Assembly: GCA_018646625.1 (NCBI GenBank)
Contig: JABGUJ010000001.1
Span: forward strand, 131,534 to 195,533
From: Candidatus Woesearchaeota archaeon
Lineage (GTDB): Archaea > Nanobdellota > Nanobdellia > Woesearchaeales > JABGUJ01
Reading direction: 5' to 3'
DNA length: 64,000 bases
Shown here: one piece after another, positions 32,891 to 40,854 of the stretch
How the letters are laid out: every line of letters begins with the position of its first letter
How positions within the stretch are numbered: the stretch's first letter is position 1
The notes under the pieces: generated by a model
Told to the model about the DNA's origin: nothing
The model's input: only the letters and a program-made list of their open reading frames with translations
Databases searched by the model: none
Program-made: the position numbers and the translations under genes

Positions 32891-33964
32891 ATGGGACTCT
32901 TTAAAGACATGCTGAAGGATTCTGAAACACTTTTTAAGAACACAATAGCACTAGATTACGACTACGTACCTAAGCTAATCCCATTTAGAGAAAAACATCA
33001 ACACTTCATTGCAACATGCGTAAAACCATTATTCATGAACAGAAATGCAAGAAATGTAGTGATCCACGGCCTACCAGGTGTAGGAAAAACTGTCGCATGT
33101 AAACATGTTCTAAACGAAATAGAAGAAGAAACTGATGACATCTATGTACTATATGTAAACTGCTGGCAAAAGAATACTAGTTACAAAGTAATTATTGACA
33201 TTTGTGAACAATTAGGATACAAACTAACCCACAACAAAAAAAGCGATGAATTATTTTCAATAGCAAGAAACATGGTCAACAAAAAGGCCGCCGTTTTTGT
33301 GTTTGATGAAGTAGACAAGTTAGAAGATTACGATTTCTTATACTATATCTTAGAAGAAATATACAGAAAGTCAATCATAACTATAACAAATTACAAAGAT
33401 TGGATACAAAATTTAGATCAAAGAATAAAATCACGATTAACTGCAGAGATAATTGAATTTCAGCCTTACGACGAAGCCGAAACAAGAGAAATATTAAGAC
33501 AAAGAATAAAATATGCATTCGTAGATGATATATGGGCTGAGGATGCTATAGAAATTGCAGTAACTAAAACTGCCGAAATGGGAGATGTAAGATCTGGATT
33601 ATACCTTCTAAGAGAAGCAGGGAACTTAGCAGAAGACAGCTCTTCAACCAAAATAACTAAAGATCACATTCTAAAAGCAATTGAAAAACTAGATGAGTTC
33701 AGTATAAAGAAAAAAGAAGAACTCGAAGATGATTTACAAGACATCTTAGAAATAGTAAAAGAAAACTCTGGAAAGAAGATAGGAGATGCCTACAAAGCAT
33801 ACCAAGCAAAAGGTGGAAAAGCCGGCTACAAAACATTTCAAAGAAAGATCAAAAAACTTTCAGAATCTCGATTTATCACAGTTACTAAAACCACGGGTGG
33901 CGCAGAAGGCACAACCAGTATTCTAGAGTACAAGACAGCCACTAAAAAGCTAACTGATTTTTAA
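32891..33964 (+). CDS. cdc6: Orc1/Cdc6 replication initiator
   Basis: Origin recognition and helicase-loading ATPase. The 357-residue product has an AAA+ module with Walker A GLPGVGKT (60-67), Walker B VFDEVD (137-142), a sensor-1 region ITNYKDW and an arginine region QRIKSRL. The C-terminal winged helix (about 275-350) binds origin DNA. A TATA-like ACTTATAAAC (about 32837-32846) and an AAGGGGG ribosome binding site precede the ATG. Archaeal cdc6 genes often lie beside an origin. The flanking intergenic stretches here are only about 60 nt each, and I see no origin-recognition repeats in them. Confidence 0.93.
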   Translation: MGLFKDMLKDSETLFKNTIALDYDYVPKLIPFREKHQHFIATCVKPLFMNRNARNVVIHGLPGVGKTVACKHVLNEIEEETDDIYVLYVNCWQKNTSYKVIIDICEQLGYKLTHNKKSDELFSIARNMVNKKAAVFVFDEVDKLEDYDFLYYILEEIYRKSIITITNYKDWIQNLDQRIKSRLTAEIIEFQPYDEAETREILRQRIKYAFVDDIWAEDAIEIAVTKTAEMGDVRSGLYLLREAGNLAEDSSSTKITKDHILKAIEKLDEFSIKKKEELEDDLQDILEIVKENSGKKIGDAYKAYQAKGGKAGYKTFQRKIKKLSESRFITVTKTTGGAEGTTSILEYKTATKKLTDF

Positions 33965-34023
33965 AAAGTTTTATATACCCTCAGAGGCTAATTTTCTATA
34001 ATCTCACAAAAGGAGGGGTTGAC

Positions 34024-34269
34024 ATGTATAAAGGAATCATAGCAATTCTAGCAATATTAGTTCTTGTATTAGCAGGGTGCGGAGCTACAGGAAACGTTGT
34101 ATTAGACACAGATACACAAGATAGCGGAGAAACACAATTAACTAAAGCAGGAGAAACTAGAGTATCAAAAAAAGCAGTGTGTGATAACACATTCGATGAC
34201 GCAAGAGTAAAAAAATGTTACAAAATGTTTGGAGTAACTCAAATCATCGGTGGCGACGTAGCAGAATAA
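34024..34269 (+). CDS. Small lipoprotein of unknown function
   Basis: An 81-residue secreted protein. The signal ends in lipobox VLAGC (Cys19), followed by a Thr/Asp-rich spacer and a C-terminal segment with two cysteines about 13 apart (AVCDNTFDDARVKKCYK), which may form a disulfide. TATA TTTTATATA (33969-33977) and a strong AAAGGAGGGG ribosome binding site precede it. The stop is 1 nt before the next gene. The GCGATGNV start of the mature part resembles other short archaeal lipoproteins of unknown role. Confidence 0.8.
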   Translation: MYKGIIAILAILVLVLAGCGATGNVVLDTDTQDSGETQLTKAGETRVSKKAVCDNTFDDARVKKCYKMFGVTQIIGGDVAE

Positions 34270-34270
34270 G

Positions 34271-35038
34271 ATGAGTATTAGAGACACAGCAGAGAAAGCA
34301 ATAGAAAAATCTCGCCAAATCATCTTAGATTATTATAATAAAGAATTTAATCTAAAACACAAAGTAGGTAGAGATATAGTCACACAAGCAGATCTAGACT
34401 CAGAAAAAGCAATCATCGATCAAATAAAAAAAGACTTTCCAGATCATAGAATTCTATCAGAAGAATGCGGAGACAAAAAAGAAGTCTCAGACTACATGTG
34501 GATCATCGACCCAATAGATGGCACAATGAACTTCGCAAAAGGCATGGAGGAATATTGTATTTCAATAGGTGTAGAACACAAAGGAGAATTAGTATTTGGA
34601 ATAATTCATAAACCTAAGACTAATCAAACATACTTCGCAGAAAAAGGTAAAGGCGCATTCCTAGACGGAAAACAAATAAAAGTATCACACGAAACAGAAT
34701 ACAAAGACATGACCTTGGGCACAGATTGTAGTCATGTAGATGAAGTTCAAAAAGAAAACTTTGAGAAATTAACAAATATGTGTACAGACTTTAGAACAAT
34801 CAGAATAATGGGTAGCACCGCATTACACCTTGCAAGACTTGCAGAGGGACATCTTGATCTATACTACAAAAACAGATTTCACTATTGGGACTTTGCCGCA
34901 GGAACACTCATACTGCAAGAAGCAGGTGGGAAAATAACAGATTTTGATGGCAACCCAATCAACAAAGATTCAAAAAACGCAGTTGCAACAAACGGAATAA
35001 ACCACGAAAAATTTCTAGAACTAGTCAATAGAGTCTAA
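34271..35038 (+). CDS. Inositol monophosphatase-family phosphatase
   Basis: A 255-residue Mg2+-dependent, lithium-sensitive-type phosphatase. Motifs: ILSEECG (metal ligand Glu), WIIDPIDGTMNFAKG (the DPIDGT signature) and HYWDFAAGTLILQEAGG (second signature). In archaea this family dephosphorylates inositol 1-phosphate and often fructose 1,6-bisphosphate, serving phospholipid head groups or gluconeogenesis. It starts 1 nt after the small lipoprotein gene and is probably co-transcribed. Its 3' end overlaps a convergent unknown gene by 18 nt, the longest such overlap in the window. Confidence 0.93.
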   Translation: MSIRDTAEKAIEKSRQIILDYYNKEFNLKHKVGRDIVTQADLDSEKAIIDQIKKDFPDHRILSEECGDKKEVSDYMWIIDPIDGTMNFAKGMEEYCISIGVEHKGELVFGIIHKPKTNQTYFAEKGKGAFLDGKQIKVSHETEYKDMTLGTDCSHVDEVQKENFEKLTNMCTDFRTIRIMGSTALHLARLAEGHLDLYYKNRFHYWDFAAGTLILQEAGGKITDFDGNPINKDSKNAVATNGINHEKFLELVNRV

Positions 35039-35434
35039 CACCACCCTTCTAACAGTATATTTTCTACACAACCTTGCTAAACTTCTAGGAAACAAATCGC
35101 CGCCTGAATTAGTAAACTGAACGACCGCGGTTGCAGGTCCTATAGGTATATCGGCAAAAGCTACACACTCCAAATGCCTCCTTATAACATCATCAATAAA
35201 ATCAGGCTCATGATCAAAATTACCAAATTCAGAATCTATAGGCGAGGCAGGAACTTGATAACTACCATCAGAAAACATCGCAAAATATGGGAAGCCAAAA
35301 CCAGAATAACGTCTTTGAACCACCTCAATAAACCTTTGATGATTTAACAAATCCGACTCAGTCAATTGAAGACCTGGACTAAGAAAAGTTGGTAAATCGC
35401 CCTTAACTGTAACCAAATACAAGTCTTCCCCCAT
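35021..35434 (-). CDS. Unknown 137-residue protein
   Basis: I do not recognise this protein. It is soluble and mixed alpha/beta: strands at the start (EDLYLVTVKGD), an aromatic middle with FGFPYFAMFSDGSYQVP, and a basic end with LARLCRKYTVRRVVLD. No catalytic motif is visible. A TATA-like GTTTAAATAA (minus strand, about 35471-35480) and GGAGG ahead of the ATG support expression. It is convergent with the phosphatase gene and overlaps it by 18 nt. Confidence 0.75.
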   Translation of the reverse strand: MGEDLYLVTVKGDLPTFLSPGLQLTESDLLNHQRFIEVVQRRYSGFGFPYFAMFSDGSYQVPASPIDSEFGNFDHEPDFIDDVIRRHLECVAFADIPIGPATAVVQFTNSGGDLFPRSLARLCRKYTVRRVVLDSID

Positions 35435-35529
35435 CTACTGCTCCTCCATAGAACACAGCCACACAACAACACTTTATTTAAACATTTCGCAACCAAAAAT
35501 AGTTAAATCAAACAACCAAACAATAAATC

Positions 35530-36024
35530 ATGTATCCATTAACACACTTCCTATTACCATTCTTAATATCATCTGTATTAGAAATATTCAATGTAGTAGA
35601 TTTTCAAACAACATTAATCATATCGATCTTAGCAGTAGCCATTGATCTAGATCATTTAATTGCACATTACAGAAATCACAAAGAACTCAGCATAAAAAAC
35701 ACATGGAACAATCAATTTGTTCATAAAACAGAAAACCAACGCTCACCCATTCACAGACCAGTTGGATTCAAAGCAGTTACCGCACTAGCCGCCGCAGTTC
35801 TAATAATTCACCCAACAACCGCATTAATTATCACAATTGCATACTACACACACTACTTCCTAGATCATTTTAACTTCCACATCAAATCCAGCAAACTTCA
35901 ACTAAAAGTTTTTGGCTTTATGACACACATTTCTATCACAGAAATAGCACTAGACATCATACTAATTCTTCTTGCAACAGTCACAAGTCCGGTGATTAGA
36001 ACAACCCTAACTATAATATTCTAG
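35530..36024 (+). CDS. Membrane-bound metal-dependent hydrolase-like protein (YdjM/DUF457-like)
   Basis: A 164-residue polytopic protein with four likely helices. The N-terminal THFLLPFL, central IDLDHLIAHYRNHK, HRPVGFKA and YYTHYFLDHFNFH segments supply the conserved His and Asp residues of the YdjM-type family, which face the membrane and bind metal. The family is broadly distributed with little biochemistry; lipid hydrolysis has been proposed by analogy with other membrane-embedded hydrolases. The ATG at 35530 follows TATA-like sequence by about 30 nt. The assignment is to a family, not to a reaction. Confidence 0.72.
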   Translation: MYPLTHFLLPFLISSVLEIFNVVDFQTTLIISILAVAIDLDHLIAHYRNHKELSIKNTWNNQFVHKTENQRSPIHRPVGFKAVTALAAAVLIIHPTTALIITIAYYTHYFLDHFNFHIKSSKLQLKVFGFMTHISITEIALDIILILLATVTSPVIRTTLTIIF

Positions 36025-36075
36025 CTTTGATGCTATTATCACAGACCACTGGACACTGGACATCTGTTCAAGTGA

Positions 36076-36195
36076 GGTATATAAAGCAAACAGGACTATT
36101 TTCTATTATCAAAAAATAAACATGGCAGGCATAAGGTGACAAAACCGTGTCTCCTGCCACCCTTTCCAATGACAGAGAAAAAAGAGGTACAGAAA
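36076..36195 (+). promoter_or_regulatory. Promoter and structured leader of a microprotein operon
   Basis: TATA box GTATATAAAG (36077-36086) predicts a transcript from about 36108. The leader contains TGGCAGG (36123-36129) pairing exactly with CCTGCCA (36153-36159), and inside it GACA (36138-36141) can pair with TGTC (36148-36151). This forms a 37-nt two-stem hairpin with an asymmetric internal loop. It lies about 35 nt before the ribosome binding site AGAGGT of the first small gene. I cannot match it to a known riboswitch class. Confidence 0.5.
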
Positions 36196-36327
36196 ATGAT
36201 GCACTACGAGACTTACCCAAACAAAGCCATCGAAGACTTGTTCTATAATCAAATAAGAGCATTATCTACAGGAATCAAAAACACAAACACATTCGATCTA
36301 CAATTCAGCGACAGGTGGCTAAAATGA
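36196..36327 (+). CDS. Coupled microprotein A (43 residues)
   Basis: A 43-codon gene starting MMHYETYPNKAIEDL and ending DRWLK. AAGAGGT ends 7 nt before the ATG at 36196; a longer in-frame start at 36136 would fall in the hairpin leader and is less likely. The TGA overlaps the next ATG in the tetranucleotide ATGA, typical of coupled genes, which supports both. The sequence is hydrophilic and probably helical. No family recognised. It could be half of a small two-component pair, but I see no toxin or antitoxin motif. Confidence 0.6.
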   Translation: MMHYETYPNKAIEDLFYNQIRALSTGIKNTNTFDLQFSDRWLK

Positions 36328-36500
36328 ATGCAATACTAAACATCTCAGCAGAAATAGAAATCCTTAGAGAAAAAGAAAAGATAAAACAATCGCACTTAAT
36401 GAGCAAAGCCAAAAGATATGGCTTAAACATTTCAGATTCATACCATGATTTTGAGTACGCTTGGAGCAAAGGACTTTTGTCTCCTAACCCTTTTTCTTGA
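36324..36500 (+). CDS. Coupled microprotein B (58 residues)
   Basis: A 58-residue product starting MNAILNISAEIEILREKEKI. It looks like an amphipathic helix followed by a basic region (KAKRYGLN) and an aromatic end (SYHDFEYAWSKGLL). It is translationally coupled to the preceding small gene by ATGA and is followed after 23 nt by a hairpin with a pyrimidine tail (36524-36550), so the two form a short operon. Size and helix-basic pattern would suit a nucleic-acid or ribosome-binding microprotein; that is a guess. Confidence 0.6.
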   Translation: MNAILNISAEIEILREKEKIKQSHLMSKAKRYGLNISDSYHDFEYAWSKGLLSPNPFS

Positions 36501-36523
36501 ATTGTTTGCCGCCCTTTTTCACC

Positions 36524-36550
36524 CCCTCCCATAAGGAGGGCCCTCTTTCT
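36524..36550 (+). terminator. Hairpin with pyrimidine tail after the microprotein pair
   Basis: CCCTCC (36524-36529) pairs with GGAGGG (36535-36540) over a five-base CATAA loop, followed by CCCTCTTTCT. It resembles an intrinsic terminator, though archaeal termination usually depends on the T run alone and the tail here is not pure T. Confidence 0.45.
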
Positions 36551-36667
36551 ATACCTGACAAGATTGACCTAAAACACACAATTTGCCAGAATTCATGCCA
36601 CACAACCCCCAAAACACCCTAATCTCCAACCAAATGTTTTATATAGGACCTGCTGTACCTTGGATAT

Positions 36668-37225
36668 ATGGACGTATTAAACAAGGATGAATACTTCATC
36701 CGAATGGACGAAATCAAAGAGAAGATTGCACTAGGAGCCCTTTTCATCTATCCTACTGATACGATTTATTCTATTGGCTGCGATGCAACTAATCCTACAT
36801 CTGTTAAGAAAATCAGAGAAATAAAAGAAAAACCAGATGGCGGCTTTTCCGTAATACCTCCGCACAAACAATGGATTTATGATAATTGCGTAATTGATGA
36901 CCAAGCAAAAGATCACATTGAAAATAATTTACCATCTACTGATACTTTAAGACTTACTTTAGCTAACAAAAACGCTGTTTGCAAAGAAGCAACTTCTGGT
37001 GAAGAAGTTATTAACGTTAGAATACCAAAAAGTTGGATAAGAGGAATTGTAAGACAAGTTGACAAACCAATAGTAATTACCGCAGTAAACAAACTTGGAA
37101 GAGTTCCAATGACTAACGTAGAAGATCTTGATCCTGAAATTAAAAGTCGAGTTGATTTAATAATTGAAGAAGGCTCAATAAAAGGTATGCCTTCCAAACT
37201 TATACATCTCGAAGCTAAACCATAA
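36668..37225 (+). CDS. YrdC/TsaC-domain protein (divergent copy)
   Basis: A 185-residue YrdC-domain protein without the C-terminal Sua5 extension. The core FIYPTDTIYSIGCDATNP is clear, but the usual Lys before the P-x-S segment is lost (EKPDGGFSVIPP where the other copy has FDKPMSVIAP). YrdC/TsaC makes threonylcarbamoyl-AMP for the t6A37 modification of ANN-decoding tRNAs. A second, more canonical copy is at 59334-59891. The two share the same layout to the end (V-DLDP-IKS-VD-II-EG), so they are paralogues. This copy may have an altered role. The next gene starts 2 nt after the stop. Confidence 0.85.
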   Translation: MDVLNKDEYFIRMDEIKEKIALGALFIYPTDTIYSIGCDATNPTSVKKIREIKEKPDGGFSVIPPHKQWIYDNCVIDDQAKDHIENNLPSTDTLRLTLANKNAVCKEATSGEEVINVRIPKSWIRGIVRQVDKPIVITAVNKLGRVPMTNVEDLDPEIKSRVDLIIEEGSIKGMPSKLIHLEAKP

Positions 37226-37227
37226 AA

Positions 37228-37830
37228 ATGAGAATTCTTGCCACGGGAGATTTCCACGGCGATACCTCCCTTGTAGAAAAGCTTGCTGAGAAGGCAGAAA
37301 AAGAAAATGTTGACTTAGTTATTATTACAGGCGATATGACTATGGCCGAAAAAAGCACAGACAACCTCATAGGCCCATTTGTAAAAAAGAATAAAAAAGT
37401 TCTTCTCATACCTGGCAATCACGAAAGTTTTGCAACTGCAGACTTCATGGCTAAACTCTACGACGTAAAAAACATTCACGGTTATTCTGTAAGATACCAC
37501 GACGTAGGCATTTTTGGTTGTGGCGGTGCAAACATCGGAGTACATCAAATCTCAGAAGACGAAATTTTTGGTTTACTAAAACAAGGTTTTGACCAGATAA
37601 AATATTTAGAACAAAAGATAATGGTAACTCATCTTCATCCAACAGGTTCAGTGGTTGAAAAATTCTCACAGTTTGTACCAGGCAGTGAAGGTGTTAGAAA
37701 AGCAATCGAAAAGTTCAAACCAAAATTCTTACTTTGCTCTCACGTTCATGAAGCAAAAGGTATTGAAGAAATGATTGGCGACACAAAAGTTATCAACGTA
37801 GCTAAACACGCCAGAATTATTGACATTTAA
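37228..37830 (+). CDS. Calcineurin-like metallophosphoesterase
   Basis: A 200-residue phosphoesterase with the dinuclear-metal motifs in order: TGDFHGD (7-13), ITGDMTMAE (GDxxx), LIPGNHES (GNHE), VTHLHPTG (a late GH-like element) and LCSHVHEA (the second GHxH-type element). The length suits a stand-alone YfcE/MJ0936-like enzyme hydrolysing phosphodiesters. It follows the TsaC-like gene after 2 nt. Its 3' end overlaps the convergent HIT gene by 14 nt. Physiological substrate unknown. Confidence 0.9.
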   Translation: MRILATGDFHGDTSLVEKLAEKAEKENVDLVIITGDMTMAEKSTDNLIGPFVKKNKKVLLIPGNHESFATADFMAKLYDVKNIHGYSVRYHDVGIFGCGGANIGVHQISEDEIFGLLKQGFDQIKYLEQKIMVTHLHPTGSVVEKFSQFVPGSEGVRKAIEKFKPKFLLCSHVHEAKGIEEMIGDTKVINVAKHARIIDI

Positions 37831-38260
37831 ATTTTAATTCTTCAGCCATTTTAGCTTTATCTTCTTTAGACAAATCTAAGTACTGTTCCCAAGATTCCCA
37901 CTCGGGTTTAGGATCTGCATCCAACCATGCCTGAAGAAGATTCCAGACACCAAACTCGCCCGGTGCAATCTGATAATGAATATGATCTTGACTAATATGT
38001 TTAAAGCCATTCAATAAAGCCACAGCCGACAACCCAGTAACATCAAATATATGTTTACGAACAGAAGACAACATTTTATGCAAAGACAGTGATTCTTCAG
38101 CAGTTAAATCCTTAAAATCTTCAACATGACGTATAGGAGAAATTAAAATATGATATTTAACTTGTAAATCTCTTTTAATCATGGCATAAGAATACTCATC
38201 TTTACAAATTATTCTATAAGAATCTTCTTTTGCAGCCTTACACAACGCACAATCTGTCAT
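37817..38260 (-). CDS. HIT-family nucleotide hydrolase/transferase
   Basis: A 147-residue HIT protein. An N-terminal zinc-knuckle-like CALCKAAKE is followed by the beta core (KYHILISPIRHVEDF) and the active loop QDHIHYQIAP. The loop reads H-x-H-x-Q, the arrangement of galactose-1-phosphate uridylyltransferase-like members, not the H-x-H-x-H of Fhit and Hint. The central His would form the nucleotidyl intermediate. A Trp-rich C-terminal helix follows. Possible reactions are dinucleoside polyphosphate or adenylate hydrolysis or nucleotidyl transfer. Confidence 0.88.
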   Translation of the reverse strand: MTDCALCKAAKEDSYRIICKDEYSYAMIKRDLQVKYHILISPIRHVEDFKDLTAEESLSLHKMLSSVRKHIFDVTGLSAVALLNGFKHISQDHIHYQIAPGEFGVWNLLQAWLDADPKPEWESWEQYLDLSKEDKAKMAEELKFKCQ

Positions 38261-38295
38261 AGAAAATCAAATTAAGAACTAAGATTTAAAACTAT

Positions 38296-38943
38296 CTACA
38301 AATCCTTAAGATAACATACCAAGTCTATATTCTCATCAGGATACTGATCTACCCAAAACATTGTCCTTACCTTAGAAAACTCACTAAATCCATTCTTAAA
38401 CCAGAAATTGTCATTAGGATTCAAAGATGTACAATAAGAACAAGCATAAATCCTATCAACACCCTTAGATTTCGCATTAGAGAACAACCGTTTTAAAAGT
38501 TTAGAACCCAAACCACCACCTCGGGCTTCAGGCAATAAATTAATATGCAAATGCGCAGCACCCTTTGGCAATTTAAAACTTCTTTCGGAAGAAATTCCAG
38601 TTATTATTTTTAGATACGCTTTGATTTTACCCTTCCAAAAAATCTTATCTTTCTCAGGCAGAAAAATCAACCTAAATATATTCAAAATTGAATATTTTAT
38701 TGTAGGAAGAACCACATCACGTCTTGTACCCTGAAAACAACCAAGAGCATAACCAACAATCTCGCCTTTATCTTCTAAAACCAGAATATTCTTCGACTCT
38801 TTATCTAAATAATAATATATTTTCTCATTCCACATGTGAGGTATAGATATTAATTCGGCCATGGACTTACCGATAAAACCAGTTTCAAATTGAACTTTTT
38901 CAACTCCAGACCTATCGGAATATTTATATTGCCTTATGTTCAT
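38296..38943 (-). CDS. GNAT-family N-acetyltransferase
   Basis: A 215-residue GNAT enzyme. Acetyl-CoA-binding motif A is HLHINLLPEARGGGLGSKLL (strand, R/Q-x-x-G-x-G loop and helix), followed by NDNFWFKNGFSEF (motif B, N-x-x-F-x-x-x-GF). The full-length N-terminal half includes DKGEIVGYALG, which is motif D-like. The HLHINL lead-in resembles a subgroup acting on small amines or amino sugars, but substrate cannot be stated. It lies 4 nt downstream of rtcB on the same strand and may be co-transcribed. Confidence 0.9.
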   Translation of the reverse strand: MNIRQYKYSDRSGVEKVQFETGFIGKSMAELISIPHMWNEKIYYYLDKESKNILVLEDKGEIVGYALGCFQGTRRDVVLPTIKYSILNIFRLIFLPEKDKIFWKGKIKAYLKIITGISSERSFKLPKGAAHLHINLLPEARGGGLGSKLLKRLFSNAKSKGVDRIYACSYCTSLNPNDNFWFKNGFSEFSKVRTMFWVDQYPDENIDLVCYLKDL

Positions 38944-38947
38944 AATC

Positions 38948-40411
38948 TTACCCTTTAATGCTGATCAAAGGTAACACACTTACAACTTTTTTTGCAATAC
39001 CTGTGTTGTGCATAACATCTACAACCTCTTCTACAGGCTTATATGCCTTAGGAGCCTCTTCAGCTATCCCCTTAATAGAATGTCCTCGCACAAGTATGCC
39101 TTTATCTCTTAATTCTCTAAGCACATCATTACCTCTGCAACAACTCAAAGCACCTTTTCTTGACATCGCCCTTCCAGCACCATGAATTGCAGAACCAAAT
39201 GTATCTCGCATACCTTTTTCAGTTCCATGAAGAATGAAAGAATGTGTACCCATCGTACCACCAACCAGAACCGGTTGACCTACTGCGCGATACTGTTCAG
39301 GAACTTCATCTCTTCCAGGACCAAACGCCCTTGTTGAACCTTTTCTATGAACAATAAGCTTCTTCAATTCACCATTAACATCATGTTTCTCAAGTTTTGC
39401 ATTATTATGACCAATTTCGTAAAATGTTTTGATATCATCACCACTTCCACCTAAGACAGAAGTAAATGCCTTACGAGCAAGATGCGCTATCGCCTGTCTG
39501 TTTGCAAAAGCACAATTGATTCCTGCATTAACAGCAGAAAAATACTTTTGACCTTCTTCAGAACTAAAAGGAGCGCAAACCAATTCCCGTTCACGAATAG
39601 GAATATTATACTTCTTACTAGCAGCTTCCAAAGTTTTCAAATAATCAGTTCCGATCTGATGACCTAACGCTCTACTCCCACAATGAATAGAAACTAAAAC
39701 TTGGCCTTCGCTTAATCCATAAGCTTTAGCCGCAGCTTCATCATACACTTTGTCAACATACTGAACTTCAAGATAATGATTACCCGCACCTAACGTACCA
39801 ATTTGTTTAAACTGACGTCTTTTAGCAACATCACTAACCGCTTCAGGATCTGCTCCAGAAATAAAACCATTTTCTTCTATAAAATCAAGATCTCCTTTTG
39901 TTCCATACCCTCGTTCCATTGAAAACTTAGCACCACGTAACAAAACTTCATCAATCTCGTCTTTGTCTAATCTAATATCTCCAGTCGAACCAACACCCGC
40001 AGGTACTGTATTGTACAAAGAATCTGCCAACTGTTCTTGAACCTTTAATATTTCATCTTTAGTAAACGGCGTAGACATAGTTCTAACACCGCAATTAACA
40101 TCAAAACCAACTCCTGCAACACTAATCACTCCTTCATTAACATCAAACGCACCCACACCACCTATACAAAAACCATAACCAGGATGAACGTCGCTCATTG
40201 CGAGAGATGCTTTCTGTATTCCTGGTAAGCAAGCAACATTCTTTATTTGCTTTAACGCATTCCATTCCTTCCCCTGTTTAACATCATCAAGAAGATGTTG
40301 AATAATATCTTTATCACCGTATACCCTACCAGGAACTAACATGTCTCCTTCTTTGTTGATCTCCCAAACATACGGTTCAACTTCATTCAACTTTATTTCT
40401 TCCATCTTCAT
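38948..40411 (-). CDS. rtcB: RNA-splicing ligase RtcB
   Basis: Joins 2',3'-cyclic phosphate and 5'-OH RNA ends using GTP and Mn2+, as in archaeal tRNA splicing. The 487-residue product has the expected blocks: PGYGFCIGGVGAF, GVGFDVNCGVR (metal Cys and Asp), GTLGAGNHYLEVQ, SIHCGSRALGHQIG (two metal His), NAGINCAFANRQ and AIHGAGRAMSR near the GMP-bearing His. The ATG at 40411 overlaps the archease TGA (ATGA). A longer in-frame start exists at 40426 but would deepen the overlap. It forms a classic operon with archease. Confidence 0.97.
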   Translation of the reverse strand: MKMEEIKLNEVEPYVWEINKEGDMLVPGRVYGDKDIIQHLLDDVKQGKEWNALKQIKNVACLPGIQKASLAMSDVHPGYGFCIGGVGAFDVNEGVISVAGVGFDVNCGVRTMSTPFTKDEILKVQEQLADSLYNTVPAGVGSTGDIRLDKDEIDEVLLRGAKFSMERGYGTKGDLDFIEENGFISGADPEAVSDVAKRRQFKQIGTLGAGNHYLEVQYVDKVYDEAAAKAYGLSEGQVLVSIHCGSRALGHQIGTDYLKTLEAASKKYNIPIRERELVCAPFSSEEGQKYFSAVNAGINCAFANRQAIAHLARKAFTSVLGGSGDDIKTFYEIGHNNAKLEKHDVNGELKKLIVHRKGSTRAFGPGRDEVPEQYRAVGQPVLVGGTMGTHSFILHGTEKGMRDTFGSAIHGAGRAMSRKGALSCCRGNDVLRELRDKGILVRGHSIKGIAEEAPKAYKPVEEVVDVMHNTGIAKKVVSVLPLISIKG

Positions 40412-40818
40412 ATATCCAGCACACATCTAATATAATAATCTTTATCTTTCTTCTCTAATCTTAAACCATGATAAGTTGCAGCTTTAACGTCGTTAAGTAC
40501 TTCTTGCTTATCTAAATCGAAGCTACAACCCCAAGCTTTACCTACCAACTTATGATCTTCAATCTTAACTTCAAACTTAACAAAAAACAGTTCTTCAATA
40601 TCTTTCTGAGCCAATAAAGCATTTAACCATTCTACAAACAAAGATTCATCATCAACTGCATCACACTCTACTCGCACCATTTTATCAGGCGATAAATCAT
40701 CTAAGTTGACCATCACAGAAAACATTGCTTTGGCACCTTCTTGAAAAGCTTCTTCAAGAGTTTTACCAATACCCAAAACACCTACATCAGCTTCATGTTC
40801 TAATAATTCAAATGCCAT
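40408..40818 (-). CDS. Archease, RtcB activator
   Basis: A 136-residue archease, which speeds RtcB guanylylation and turnover. Signatures are FELLEHEADVGVLG at the N-terminus (with the conserved metal-site Asp), ALLAQKDIEELFFVKFEV and the C-terminal KAATYHGLRLE followed by acidic DI at the very end, which supplies a metal ligand. The gene is immediately upstream of rtcB with a 4-nt overlap. An A/T-rich stretch of 36 nt separates it from the MFS gene, and both may be read from the same promoter. Confidence 0.94.
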   Translation of the reverse strand: MAFELLEHEADVGVLGIGKTLEEAFQEGAKAMFSVMVNLDDLSPDKMVRVECDAVDDESLFVEWLNALLAQKDIEELFFVKFEVKIEDHKLVGKAWGCSFDLDKQEVLNDVKAATYHGLRLEKKDKDYYIRCVLDI

Positions 40819-40854
40819 AACATTCTAAAGAAATACATCATTTAAAAAGCTAAC

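Noticed and set aside
32828-34023. Origin beside cdc6
   Set aside because: Only about 60 nt of non-coding DNA lies on each side, without repeats or an unwinding element beyond the TATA boxes.
36123-36159. Known riboswitch (fluoride, preQ1, guanidine, SAM classes considered)
   Set aside because: Conserved core bases of these classes are not present in the hairpin or its loops.
36196-36500. Toxin-antitoxin module
   Set aside because: Size and coupling fit, but neither product shows a known toxin or DNA-binding antitoxin motif, so I kept them as microproteins.
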